Below, in pieces: positions 1 to 7,964 of a DNA stretch of 64,000 bases. Numbering within the stretch: the stretch's first letter is position 1; each line of letters opens with the position of its first letter. The DNA is from JBGAJN01 sp044224905 (GTDB lineage Bacteria; Verrucomicrobiota; Verrucomicrobiia; Limisphaerales; JBGAJN01), in assembly GCA_044224905.1 (NCBI GenBank), contig JBGAJN010000002.1, forward strand, positions 124,001-188,000. Direction: 5' to 3'. Made by a program: the position numbers and the translations under genes. The notes beneath the pieces were generated by a model. The model made no database searches, was not told where the DNA came from, and saw only the letters and a list, made by a program, of their open reading frames with translations.

Positions 1-97
1 CGTTGGCGGCTTCGGCGGTGTCGAAGCCGACTTCCTTGAGAATCTTGCCGATGATCATCCGCATTGTCTTGGAGTCATCAATCACTAGTGCGCGCAT
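1..97 (-). CDS. cheY: CheY-like response regulator, N-terminal part only (runs off the left edge)
   Basis: The 32 visible codons read MRALVIDDSKTMRMIIGKIL and continue KEVGFDTAEAAN. This is the first beta strand, the acidic DD pair and helix 1 of a receiver domain. The DDSKTMR motif is typical of CheY and other stand-alone chemotaxis receivers. It is the last visible gene of the minus-strand chemotaxis operon, 33 bp after the stop of the dCache MCP gene. The phospho-acceptor Asp and the C-terminus are outside the window, so a longer multidomain regulator (for example CheB) cannot be excluded. The start at 97 is the only ATG that gives the complete first strand. Confidence 0.85.
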   Translation of the reverse strand, partial: MRALVIDDSKTMRMIIGKILKEVGFDTAEAAN

Positions 98-130
98 AGC
101 TGTGGGGATGGTGTTTGCTGCTTAATTGTT

Positions 131-2209
131 TCAGGCGTGGACCGGGGTGAGTTCTTCGGTGTTGCGATTGGCCGGGCGGGATATGTTCGGGGTTCCCGCG
201 CGTCGCCGAGGTGTTGCTTCCGTGTCATTAGTGTCAGGTGCGGAGGCGGAACTGGACTGCCACTGGAATTGTAACAAGATCTGGCTCAATTCCGTGGAGA
301 GTCGGGAAAGTTCGGTGGCGGCAATGCCGGTATTGTTCGCGCCCGCACTGGTGCCGGACGCGGTATGAGCGAGTCCGGTGACATTTTGTGCAATCTCCGC
401 GGAACTGCGGGCTGCTTCGGCGAGGTTGCGGCTCATTTCGTTGGTGGTAGCGCTTTGCTGTTCGACGGCGCCGGCGATGGAGTTTTGGAAGTCGGAGATT
501 TTGGCGATGATGTCGCTGATCTGCTGGATGGCTTCGACGGCGCTTTGGGTGTCGGTCTGGATCGCGGCGATCTTGTGGCTGATGTCTTCGGTAGCCTTGG
601 CGGTTTCTTTGGCCAGTTCCTTGACTTCGTTGGCGACGACGGCGAAGCCCTTGCCGGCTTCACCGGCGCGCGCGGCTTCAATGGTGGCGTTGAGCGCGAG
701 GAGATTGGTCTGCTGGGCGATGGAGGTGATGACTTTGACGACCTGGCCGATCTCGGCGCTGCTGGTGCCGAGTTTGCCGACGGTCTGGCTGGTGGTGGCG
801 GCCACCTGCACCGCCGTGGCAGCCACCTGCACGGCTTCCGTGGAATTCTTCGCAATCTCTTTGATGCACGATGACATTTCTTCCGCGCCAGTGGCGACGG
901 TCTGTACGCTGCTACTGACTTGTTCGCCCGCGGCCGCAACCGCATTGGCTTGCATGGATGTTTCTTCGGCGCTGGACCGCATCTTCTGGCTGACCGAGGT
1001 GAGTTCTTTAGACGAACCCGAGATCGTGCGGGTGTGGGCGGAAACTTTCTGCAACGTGGAGCCAAGTTGATCCAACGTCCGATTCAAGGCTCGAGCCATC
1101 TGCCCGATCTCGTCCTTGCTTTGAATATTGAGGCGCCGCGTGAGATCCCCGCTGGCGACGGATTCGAGCACCGTTACGGTCTGATTCAACGGATGGGTGA
1201 TGCTCTTGGAAATAAATCCTGCGCCGATCGTTACAATTACGACTGTCACCAAAGTTGCGATCAATGTGATCCAACCAAGTTGGCGTGCTGTCGCCGATGC
1301 TTCGGCGATATTCTGACGGACGATTACCCCCCAGTTGTAGCCCTTGAAGCCGAGCGCTCCTTTGGAACTGGCGTAACCGATCAACTGCTGCTCCTCTGCG
1401 CTTGTGTGGAGTTCCTGCGAGGATCCATCTTTTCCCGCGACGAGCGATTTGGCAGCTTCCAAACCGCGATCTGCGAGGTTGAGAGTCAGGACGGCCTTGG
1501 GATCGGTACCGTCAAGAAGCAATCCGGCCTTGGAAACCACTTCTACTTGAGCGGATTTTTGGCCGCCCTTCTGCAAGCGTTGGGCGAGATCCTGCGTGAT
1601 CTGCGTGACGATGCGTTCCCATGAGGCGCGGTTTGACCAGACGCGGACGACCTTGCCCTTGTCGTCGAAAATGGGTGCTGAAAAATTGAGAGCAATGCCC
1701 CGGTGCTTGTAAATTTCCGCCACGAGCTTGTCTTCCGTCGGGTCAGAATAGTAGCTCTCGCCTGCTTTGACAGAACCACCGGAACACTTCTCAAACCATT
1801 CTTCACCCCGAACGCTACGGCCGATCAACGCTGAGGTGTCGAGCGTTTTACCGTCGCCGGTGACCGTGTTACAAGCGATGATCTTTCCTTCTGCATCGGC
1901 AACCAGCAGCAGATCGTATATGCCGTATGCCTGCGCGAAAAAGTTGGCCGCCTTGGTGACGTCGGTGCCCGCGCCACGCGCCCCGGGATGGAATGCAAAT
2001 GCCTGCACATCGCCGTAACGTTCGAAGAGGCAGCGATCAATTTTGTCGATCGTTTCTTGAGCGCGGCTGGTAAGCGTGTGCCCTTGCGATTGAAGGAGGG
2101 CGGTGCGCGCGTGCTGGTAGTTGAACCACCCCACGGCGCCGAGGGAGAATACGCTGAACGCCACAAAGGCAGTGAGTAGCTTCGTCTTGATCGTTTTCGT
2201 GCTAATCAT
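131..2209 (-). CDS. Methyl-accepting chemotaxis protein with a dCache-type periplasmic domain
   Basis: This is a membrane chemoreceptor of 692 residues. TM1 lies at about 8-30, a large periplasmic double-Cache-like sensor at about 32-305, TM2 at about 311-333, HAMP at about 330-385 and a long coiled-coil signalling domain to about 660. The hairpin tip carries the MCP hallmark around ITSIAQQTNLLALNATIEAA. The frame stays open 43 codons further upstream, but that part overlaps the neighbouring MCP gene. The ATG at 2209 (MISTKTIKTK) directly precedes a positive-inside TM1 and leaves a 37-bp gap. The tail has no NWETF-type CheR-docking pentapeptide. About 150 residues of the signalling domain are identical to the next MCP (see the repeat features). 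The ligand is unknown. Confidence 0.93.
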   Translation of the reverse strand: MISTKTIKTKLLTAFVAFSVFSLGAVGWFNYQHARTALLQSQGHTLTSRAQETIDKIDRCLFERYGDVQAFAFHPGARGAGTDVTKAANFFAQAYGIYDLLLVADAEGKIIACNTVTGDGKTLDTSALIGRSVRGEEWFEKCSGGSVKAGESYYSDPTEDKLVAEIYKHRGIALNFSAPIFDDKGKVVRVWSNRASWERIVTQITQDLAQRLQKGGQKSAQVEVVSKAGLLLDGTDPKAVLTLNLADRGLEAAKSLVAGKDGSSQELHTSAEEQQLIGYASSKGALGFKGYNWGVIVRQNIAEASATARQLGWITLIATLVTVVIVTIGAGFISKSITHPLNQTVTVLESVASGDLTRRLNIQSKDEIGQMARALNRTLDQLGSTLQKVSAHTRTISGSSKELTSVSQKMRSSAEETSMQANAVAAAGEQVSSSVQTVATGAEEMSSCIKEIAKNSTEAVQVAATAVQVAATTSQTVGKLGTSSAEIGQVVKVITSIAQQTNLLALNATIEAARAGEAGKGFAVVANEVKELAKETAKATEDISHKIAAIQTDTQSAVEAIQQISDIIAKISDFQNSIAGAVEQQSATTNEMSRNLAEAARSSAEIAQNVTGLAHTASGTSAGANNTGIAATELSRLSTELSQILLQFQWQSSSASAPDTNDTEATPRRRAGTPNISRPANRNTEELTPVHA
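417..870. repeat. 454-bp near-identical segment shared by two tandem MCP genes (copy A)
   Basis: Read by eye against 2554-3007 at a constant offset of 2137 bp, there are no indels and only two substitutions (626/2763 and 734/2871). Both are silent on the coding strand (GAA/GAG Glu and AAA/AAG Lys). Outside these limits the two genes diverge at once in DNA and protein. The segment covers the centre of the cytoplasmic signalling hairpin. Such homogenisation points to recent gene conversion rather than selection on the protein alone. Confidence 0.93.
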
Positions 2210-2246
2210 TTGCTTTAAAATTTTTAGCCTGATAGCTGCGTGCTTC

Positions 2247-3974
2247 TTATGCTGCGGAAACCGGTGCCGAGTTGTCGCTCGTGGCACCCAGTGGTACGGC
2301 GCAAGGCGTGTCCAATTCGTCGTCCGAAATCGGCTCACGCGAGCCGATGGCCGCGATGAGCGCGGAACCAGAAGGATTAACGGCTGATTCTAGTCGACAC
2401 TTAAACTGGCCTACCAATTGGTTCAGTTGGGTGGCCAGCGTGGAAAGATCCGTGGCTGAACGTTTGATATTGTTAACGCCGCCCGACGTGTTGCGGGCAG
2501 AAGCGGCAACGCCCGTGATGTTTTGCACGATTTCCGATGAGCCCTTCGCAGCGTCGGCGAGGTTGCGGCTCATTTCGTTGGTGGTAGCGCTTTGCTGTTC
2601 GACGGCGCCGGCGATGGAGTTTTGGAAGTCGGAGATTTTGGCGATGATGTCGCTGATCTGCTGGATGGCTTCGACGGCGCTTTGGGTGTCGGTCTGGATC
2701 GCGGCGATCTTGTGGCTGATGTCTTCGGTAGCCTTGGCGGTTTCTTTGGCCAGTTCCTTGACCTCGTTGGCGACGACGGCGAAGCCCTTGCCGGCTTCAC
2801 CGGCGCGCGCGGCTTCAATGGTGGCGTTGAGCGCGAGGAGATTGGTCTGCTGGGCGATGGAGGTGATGACCTTGACGACCTGGCCGATCTCGGCGCTGCT
2901 GGTGCCGAGTTTGCCGACGGTCTGGCTGGTGGTGGCGGCCACCTGCACCGCCGTGGCAGCCACCTGCACGGCTTCCGTGGAATTCTTCGCAATCTCTTTG
3001 ATGCACGCCGACATCTCCTCCGCACCGGTGGCGACGGTTTGGACGTTCTGGCTGACTTCGCCTGATGCGGCTGAAACCACTTTGGCTTGCGCAGCAGTTT
3101 CTTCGGCGTTGGCTCCCATGGACTGGCTGACTGAATTCAGCTGGTGCGAAGCCGATGTGAGGGTTTGTGCTTGTTGGGCAACTGAACCCAGGGTGCGTTC
3201 GAGCGCAGTGACAGCGCGATTCAACGAGTTACCCAGCGCGCCGAGTTCGTCATGCGATTTTACGTTCGCACGAACTGTGAGATCGCCCTTTTCAAGTCGA
3301 GCGGCGACGCCAACGAGTTGATCGATGGTGGCCGCGAGTTTTTTCCCGAAGACCCAGCTGATCGTGAAGATTCCCGCGATCCCGAGGATCAGGGACACGA
3401 TGACGATGTTGCGAGTTTCCGTGAGCGTCGAAGCCAGTTCTTGCTGGGCGGATTGGGTGTTGTGGTGAATCATTTCCGACAACTTGCCCATCGGCTCTTC
3501 GAGCTTCTCGAATTCACTTAGGAAGGCAGCGAGTTGTGCCTGTGCGGCGGCGCGATCTTTGACTGCCAGTAGTGCAATCGTCTCGGCATCCCGAATGTAA
3601 GTCTCTTGTGAGGCGCGAAGTTTGTCCTTGGCGACTTTGACTTCGTCGCTCAGCGGGAGTGCGTCGAGAGCCTTGAGGGAATCACGGAAACTGTCCTGAT
3701 GTTCTTTGAGTTCTTTGGCGAGGTCGGGTGGTAGCGCCCCTTTTGTCTCGGGTAGTTGAAGGGCGGCCAGCACGTCGCCACGGAGGGCGTCATGCATCAT
3801 GTCGGCCTGTGTTTGCGCGCGAATCGCCGAGAACTGGGTGGATGTCTCTTTGGAGGATTGCTTGATGTGGGCGATTCCCCAAAACGTAGGTAATCCGGCG
3901 GCGAGTGCGATGACCGCGCTGACGCAGGCTACTCCGATGAGCTTCGTTTTTATGCTCCAGTTGGATGTCTTCAT
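2247..3974 (-). CDS. Methyl-accepting chemotaxis protein with a four-helix-bundle-like sensor
   Basis: This is a chemoreceptor of 575 residues. TM1 is at about 10-32, a helical Gln/Glu/Lys-rich periplasmic region at about 35-185 resembles the 4HB_MCP ligand-binding module, TM2 is at about 189-209, HAMP at about 207-262 and the MCP signalling domain at about 270-520. The start MKTSNWSIKTK is followed at once by TM1. It lies 21 bp downstream of the outer-membrane protein gene and 37 bp upstream of the second MCP gene. The C-terminus is a short polar tail without a CheR-docking motif. Its signalling core is identical to that of the next gene, so both receptors probably work through the same CheA-CheW array despite unrelated sensor domains. 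Confidence 0.93.
   Translation of the reverse strand: MKTSNWSIKTKLIGVACVSAVIALAAGLPTFWGIAHIKQSSKETSTQFSAIRAQTQADMMHDALRGDVLAALQLPETKGALPPDLAKELKEHQDSFRDSLKALDALPLSDEVKVAKDKLRASQETYIRDAETIALLAVKDRAAAQAQLAAFLSEFEKLEEPMGKLSEMIHHNTQSAQQELASTLTETRNIVIVSLILGIAGIFTISWVFGKKLAATIDQLVGVAARLEKGDLTVRANVKSHDELGALGNSLNRAVTALERTLGSVAQQAQTLTSASHQLNSVSQSMGANAEETAAQAKVVSAASGEVSQNVQTVATGAEEMSACIKEIAKNSTEAVQVAATAVQVAATTSQTVGKLGTSSAEIGQVVKVITSIAQQTNLLALNATIEAARAGEAGKGFAVVANEVKELAKETAKATEDISHKIAAIQTDTQSAVEAIQQISDIIAKISDFQNSIAGAVEQQSATTNEMSRNLADAAKGSSEIVQNITGVAASARNTSGGVNNIKRSATDLSTLATQLNQLVGQFKCRLESAVNPSGSALIAAIGSREPISDDELDTPCAVPLGATSDNSAPVSAA
2554..3007. repeat. 454-bp near-identical segment shared by two tandem MCP genes (copy B)
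   Basis: Partner of 417-870: the same length, no indels and two synonymous differences. The identity stops abruptly at both ends, which is the pattern left by a conversion tract. Confidence 0.93.
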
Positions 3975-3995
3975 ACAGTTGAAAATGTTATTGAC

Positions 3996-4910
3996 CTAAA
4001 AGCGAACAGAGACGCCGAGGAAAGGGTTCCAGTCGTCGGCGGACTTGGTGATGCCGATGTTGATGCCGGCATCGAGTTGAATGTTTTTTGTCAGGCCGTA
4101 GGTGAGACCCAGGTCCAAGGTGCCGACCCAGCGTGAACCACGATCGGTGCTTACCAAACTGAAGAACTCGATGTAGCCACCGAGTTCTCCCACGAGATCA
4201 TGGCTGAACGTAATGGTATTGATGAACTCAGAATGATATCCGTTGTTTGCGCTGTTCCGCGTGATGTCGAATTCGGTCATGAGCCCCATGTCGAAATCGG
4301 CCGGGAGTTTGACCGCTAGAGGAATTATGAGGCCGCCTTCGACGCCGCTGTTGCCCAATTGGTCCTGATTGGTCGGAAGCTTGGCAAACGGCATCAGCGC
4401 CAGGGCGGTCGAACCGCCGTCGTTGCCCCACACGTTGACCTTCAACCGGCTGGTGATATCGCCAAAACCTGATTGCCGCATCGTGGTGTTGGCGATCCGA
4501 TCTTCGGTGCGAACGTGGTTATAGGTTTCAACCACCAATTGCAGATCCACGCGATTGCACAGACCCACTTTCAAATTGATCGGGGCGATCGCATAGCTTC
4601 GCGTGATCGTGTCGGCACCGCCCGAACGATCATGATCGTAGGTATAACTAATGAGATCGGTCTCGAATTGAAAGTGTCCGGCGTCGACGGTGAACGGGCT
4701 TTCCGTTTTGTCGGGACGGTCCGTCGACATCTCCCGTAGATTCTCTTCGGGGACCGGCTTGAGCAGATGGTATCCGCTCTTGTCGATGCTGGCAGTCTGG
4801 CCCTCCTTATTCTCGACCGCATTTGCAGCGGTAGACGTAAAGGCAATGGCGAGAAGTGCAATCTGCGGTATCAGGCAGAGCCCTTGCGTCTTGGTCGTTT
4901 TGAAGATCAT
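3996..4910 (-). CDS. Outer-membrane beta-barrel protein of the MetA-pathway phenol-degradation-like/transporter family
   Basis: The 304-residue protein has a signal peptide (basic start, hydrophobic core, then ANA at about residue 31). A TDRPDKTESPFTVDAGHFQFE motif (about 64-84) follows, typical of the PF13557-like 'transporter' barrels. After it come alternating polar/hydrophobic strands and a terminal strand ending in aromatic F (GVSVRF), as expected for BAM-dependent barrels. The substrate is unknown. It sits inside the chemotaxis operon, 13 bp after cheW and 21 bp before an MCP gene, which is unusual for a barrel. The context suggests that it admits, or responds to, compounds sensed by the adjacent receptors. 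That link is inference. Confidence 0.75.
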   Translation of the reverse strand: MIFKTTKTQGLCLIPQIALLAIAFTSTAANAVENKEGQTASIDKSGYHLLKPVPEENLREMSTDRPDKTESPFTVDAGHFQFETDLISYTYDHDRSGGADTITRSYAIAPINLKVGLCNRVDLQLVVETYNHVRTEDRIANTTMRQSGFGDITSRLKVNVWGNDGGSTALALMPFAKLPTNQDQLGNSGVEGGLIIPLAVKLPADFDMGLMTEFDITRNSANNGYHSEFINTITFSHDLVGELGGYIEFFSLVSTDRGSRWVGTLDLGLTYGLTKNIQLDAGINIGITKSADDWNPFLGVSVRF

Positions 4911-4923
4911 GCGTTGTTGAGCT

Positions 4924-5358
4924 TTAGTTTGTACTGATCTCTAGAGCCTTTTGCGTATCGAGTATCAACAGCAATCTATCGGATAGTTTGTGTACCCCCT
5001 GAATCAGTTCCCGGGCGGTGCCTTGTACCGTTTCTGGAGGGCGTTCAAAATTCCCGGTTTCCACCGTGAGCACGTCGCCAATTTCATCGACCTCGAGGCT
5101 CACTGCGCCATCGCCGGCGCGGATGACGACATTCATGGAACTTTTGCCCGCGTCACGCTCGGGCATGCCGAGACGTTTGCGCATATCGAGTGCCGTAACG
5201 AGTTGACCGCGAAGGTTGATCAATCCGCGGATCACCGGGGAGGAAAGCGGCACGCGAGTTATTTCCTGCTGGCGGAGTACTTCCTGAACCCGCAGAACTT
5301 CGACCCCGAACCATAGGCCGGCGAGTTGGAACGTGCAGTATTGGTGAGATTGGCTCAT
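4924..5358 (-). CDS. cheW: Chemotaxis coupling protein CheW
   Basis: The 144-residue protein is a single CheW domain. It shows the family features: YCTFQLAGLWFGVEV at the start, VPLSSPVIRGLINLRGQ in the middle (about 37-53) and VSLEVDEIGDVL (about 86-97). It bridges receptors to the CheA P5 domain at the inner membrane. It lies 10 bp downstream of cheA on the same strand, so the two are very probably co-transcribed. Its length is at the short end of the family but no core strand is missing. Confidence 0.95.
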   Translation of the reverse strand: MSQSHQYCTFQLAGLWFGVEVLRVQEVLRQQEITRVPLSSPVIRGLINLRGQLVTALDMRKRLGMPERDAGKSSMNVVIRAGDGAVSLEVDEIGDVLTVETGNFERPPETVQGTARELIQGVHKLSDRLLLILDTQKALEISTN

Positions 5359-5368
5359 AGATCAAAGT

Positions 5369-7624
5369 TCAGTTGACGGCCGCGACTTCAAAGAACGCGG
5401 GATCAGCCGCACGGATCACGGCGGGAACATCCAGCAAGTCGGTGACGCGGGATTGAATGATCGCCGTGCCGAGTATGCCGTCCCGATGGCCTGACTGTTC
5501 GAGTTCCACGTTCTCTTCGACAATGTCCTCAATTCGCCCAACCACGAGGCCGATGCTGCGTCCGTTCGCGCGGTAGACGACGGCTTGAATTGCGGTGGCC
5601 TCGCTGTCCGATTCGCCGCCACCGAGGATTGAAGCAATGCGAACGAGCGGCAGGATGTGGCCGCGATATTGCACGACTTCCCGCGGCCCGCTGCGTTCGA
5701 TGGATGACACCGGAAACTCTTCCAGCCGGGCGACGGTGGAAAGGGGCATCGCCACGCGGTTGTTGTCGCCCAGACCGAAGAGGAGCAACGTCTGCCGTTC
5801 GCCTTTCGAGGTGTTGGCCGCCGCCGCTTTTTCGACGTTGCGTTCGCGCGACTTGACGAGGAGGTGAGCGCGCTGGGCCAGACCGATGACGTCGAGAATA
5901 AGAGCGACCCGACCATCGCCCATGATCGTGGCGCCGGAGTAACAGGTAAGCCCTTTGAAATGTTTGCCGAGCGGTTTGACGACGATTTCAACCGTGTCTT
6001 GAATGTCGTCGACGACCAGACCAAACGGACGTTCGCCGGCTTGGAGCACCACGATGTTCACTGCTGCGTCCGTTTGCGTATCGGGCGCGGGCACTTGCAA
6101 TTCCCGGTGGAGGTGAACCAGCGGGAGCAACTGTCCTCGCAACCGGTAAACCGGTGCGCCGTGAATTTCTTCAATCCCGGTCTTGGCTTTCTCGCCGTCG
6201 AGGCGGACAAGTTCGAGTAGGCTGACCTGCGGAATCGCGAAGCGCTCGCCGCCGCAACGCACAATCAAAGCTGGGATGATGGCCAGGGTGAGCGGGATCT
6301 TGATCTTGATTGTGGTGCCGCTGCCGGCCTTGCTGATGATTTCCACCATGCCGCCGATCTTCTCGATGTTCGTCTTCACCACGTCCATACCGACCCCGCG
6401 GCCGGAGACGTTGGTGATTTTTTCTGCGGTGGAAAAGCCGGGAAGGAAAATCAAGTTCACCGCATCGCGGTCGCTCATCGAGGAAGCCTGCGCTGCAGTA
6501 AGCAGGTTCTTTTGCACTGCCTTGCTCTTCACGCGCTCGGGATCGACCCCCGCGCCGTCGTCAATGATTTCAATGTTGACCTGTCCACCTTCATGGTACG
6601 CGCGCAACGCGAGGCGGCCCTCGGGTGCCTTGCCTTTGGCCGCGCGGGCTTCGGGTGTCTCAATGCCGTGATCGACGGAATTGCGAACCAGATGAGTGAG
6701 CGGATCTTTGATCGCTTCGATGATCGTCTTGTCGAGTTCCGTGCCCTCACCTTCCATTTCGAGGCGAATCTGCTTCCCGCAGGTCTGCGCAAGGTCACGT
6801 ACGACCCGCGGGAATTTGCTCCACACGTTCCCGATGGGTTGCATGCGGGTCTTCATGACGCCTTCCTGCAACTCGGTGGTGATGAGATTGAGGCGCTGTG
6901 TTGCGGCGTTCAAAGCGGTATTGCCGCGTTCGCCGAACTGCAGGACTTGATTGCGAGCGAGGACAAGTTCGCCGACGAGATTCATCAACCGGTCGAGCAG
7001 GCTGACGTCCACGCGGATCGTCGTGTCCGCCACGGAATGATGGGAAGCCGCCGACGATTCCGCCGCGACCGCTACCGGGGCGGGTTTGACTTCCTCTTTC
7101 GGTGTGATCGCTGGAGTAGCTGCCGTCGGTGCCGAAGCGGCGGGGACAAGGGGTGCGACGGGGGAAACCGAGGGCTTTTCTATTGGCTTCGCGGCCGGAG
7201 CTGACGCGGCTGGCGCTGGTGCGATCTTAGCGACACTGACGGAGGTTCCAGGCGTTTGCAGAGCGGTGAGGGTTTCGATCAACTTCGAATCGTCACGCTC
7301 TCCTTCTTTACCTGTGGCTTCGAGGTTCGAAAGCATCTGCCGGATGGCGTCGACGGTGGCGAGAAGCGCGGTGGCGATATCCCGCGTGAGCACGAGCTTG
7401 CCGTCGCGTAGGCGACTCAAAAGATTTTCACCAACATGCGCCACCGACTCGAGCTTATGGAGTGCGAGAAAGCCGCTGGTTCCTTTGATTGTGTGGATCG
7501 TCCGGAAAATACTGCCGATCAGTTCGCGCGACGAGGGATCCTTCTCGAGCTTCACCAAATCCTGATCCAACCGGTCGAGTCCTTCGCGGCTTTCCACCAG
7601 AAATTCTTTTATCAAGTCGTCCAT
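5369..7624 (-). CDS. cheA: Chemotaxis histidine kinase CheA with a second C-terminal CheW-like domain
   Basis: The 751-residue kinase phosphorylates CheY-type regulators. Domains in order: an Hpt domain with phospho-acceptor His44 (FRTIHTIKGTSGF), an Ala/Pro-rich linker at about 115-195, a dimerisation domain, an ATPase with N box HLVRNSVDHGIE, G1 DDGAGVDPERV and G2 GRGVGMDVV, a P5 CheW-like domain, and then a second CheW-like domain at about 600-740 (IGLVVGRIEDIVEE). I see no clear P2 CheY-binding domain, because the linker is low-complexity. Classical CheA is about 650 residues; the extra length is the duplicated CheW-like module. It is the first of the recognised chemotaxis genes. No cheR or cheB is present within the window. 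Confidence 0.95.
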   Translation of the reverse strand: MDDLIKEFLVESREGLDRLDQDLVKLEKDPSSRELIGSIFRTIHTIKGTSGFLALHKLESVAHVGENLLSRLRDGKLVLTRDIATALLATVDAIRQMLSNLEATGKEGERDDSKLIETLTALQTPGTSVSVAKIAPAPAASAPAAKPIEKPSVSPVAPLVPAASAPTAATPAITPKEEVKPAPVAVAAESSAASHHSVADTTIRVDVSLLDRLMNLVGELVLARNQVLQFGERGNTALNAATQRLNLITTELQEGVMKTRMQPIGNVWSKFPRVVRDLAQTCGKQIRLEMEGEGTELDKTIIEAIKDPLTHLVRNSVDHGIETPEARAAKGKAPEGRLALRAYHEGGQVNIEIIDDGAGVDPERVKSKAVQKNLLTAAQASSMSDRDAVNLIFLPGFSTAEKITNVSGRGVGMDVVKTNIEKIGGMVEIISKAGSGTTIKIKIPLTLAIIPALIVRCGGERFAIPQVSLLELVRLDGEKAKTGIEEIHGAPVYRLRGQLLPLVHLHRELQVPAPDTQTDAAVNIVVLQAGERPFGLVVDDIQDTVEIVVKPLGKHFKGLTCYSGATIMGDGRVALILDVIGLAQRAHLLVKSRERNVEKAAAANTSKGERQTLLLFGLGDNNRVAMPLSTVARLEEFPVSSIERSGPREVVQYRGHILPLVRIASILGGGESDSEATAIQAVVYRANGRSIGLVVGRIEDIVEENVELEQSGHRDGILGTAIIQSRVTDLLDVPAVIRAADPAFFEVAAVN

Positions 7625-7964
7625 GAAGTCAGTAGGGAGGAATATTGGTCGTTTCGATTCGGCGCGATGAACCGGCTGAGGAACTAAGCCATTCCTCGAC
7701 GGTGTGTCGCTTTCTTGAGGTAAATTCGTCAGAAAGCTCTCGTGCCTTTAGCGGTAGTTGGAACGGGATGGTTTTTTTCTCTGAAGATTCAAGTCCTCCC
7801 GGGCTGATGTCGATAGTCTGCCAGATTAACTCGGACATACGATCGTCCGATACAACAGTAATCAGGTGTCCGGCGGACGCCACGGATGGCAAAGCGCGGA
7901 GCGCGACCAGCTCCAACGATCAAGACGCCTGCCCCACCGAACGTGCCGCGGCCCCAACTGCACT
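7625..7964. promoter_or_regulatory. Divergent intergenic region between cheA and the receiver-CheX gene
   Basis: The 340 bp separate two divergently transcribed chemotaxis genes and should hold both promoters. I could not pick a convincing -35/-10 pair or an operator. The region is noticeably less GC-rich than its neighbours. It contains one small minus-strand ORF, listed separately. Confidence 0.4.
7629..7838 (-). CDS. Possible small protein upstream of cheA (unrecognised)
   Basis: A 69-codon ORF begins MSELIWQTIDISPGG and ends 4 bp before the cheA start on the same strand. The product would be charged and soluble, with no signal peptide or TM segment, and I do not recognise it. In favour: its position and a plausible amino-acid mix. 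Against: the third codon positions are clearly less GC-rich than in the flanking genes, and no Shine-Dalgarno is visible. The frame is open further upstream to 7916, but that extension looks non-coding. It may simply be the cheA 5' leader. Confidence 0.3.
   Translation of the reverse strand: MSELIWQTIDISPGGLESSEKKTIPFQLPLKARELSDEFTSRKRHTVEEWLSSSAGSSRRIETTNIPPY

Noticed and set aside
365..3321. Several plus-strand ORFs within the MCP genes (for example 365-874 and 2272-3321)
   Set aside because: Low-complexity mirror frames of coiled-coil coding sequence. The duplicated tract makes them appear twice, which is not evidence of coding.
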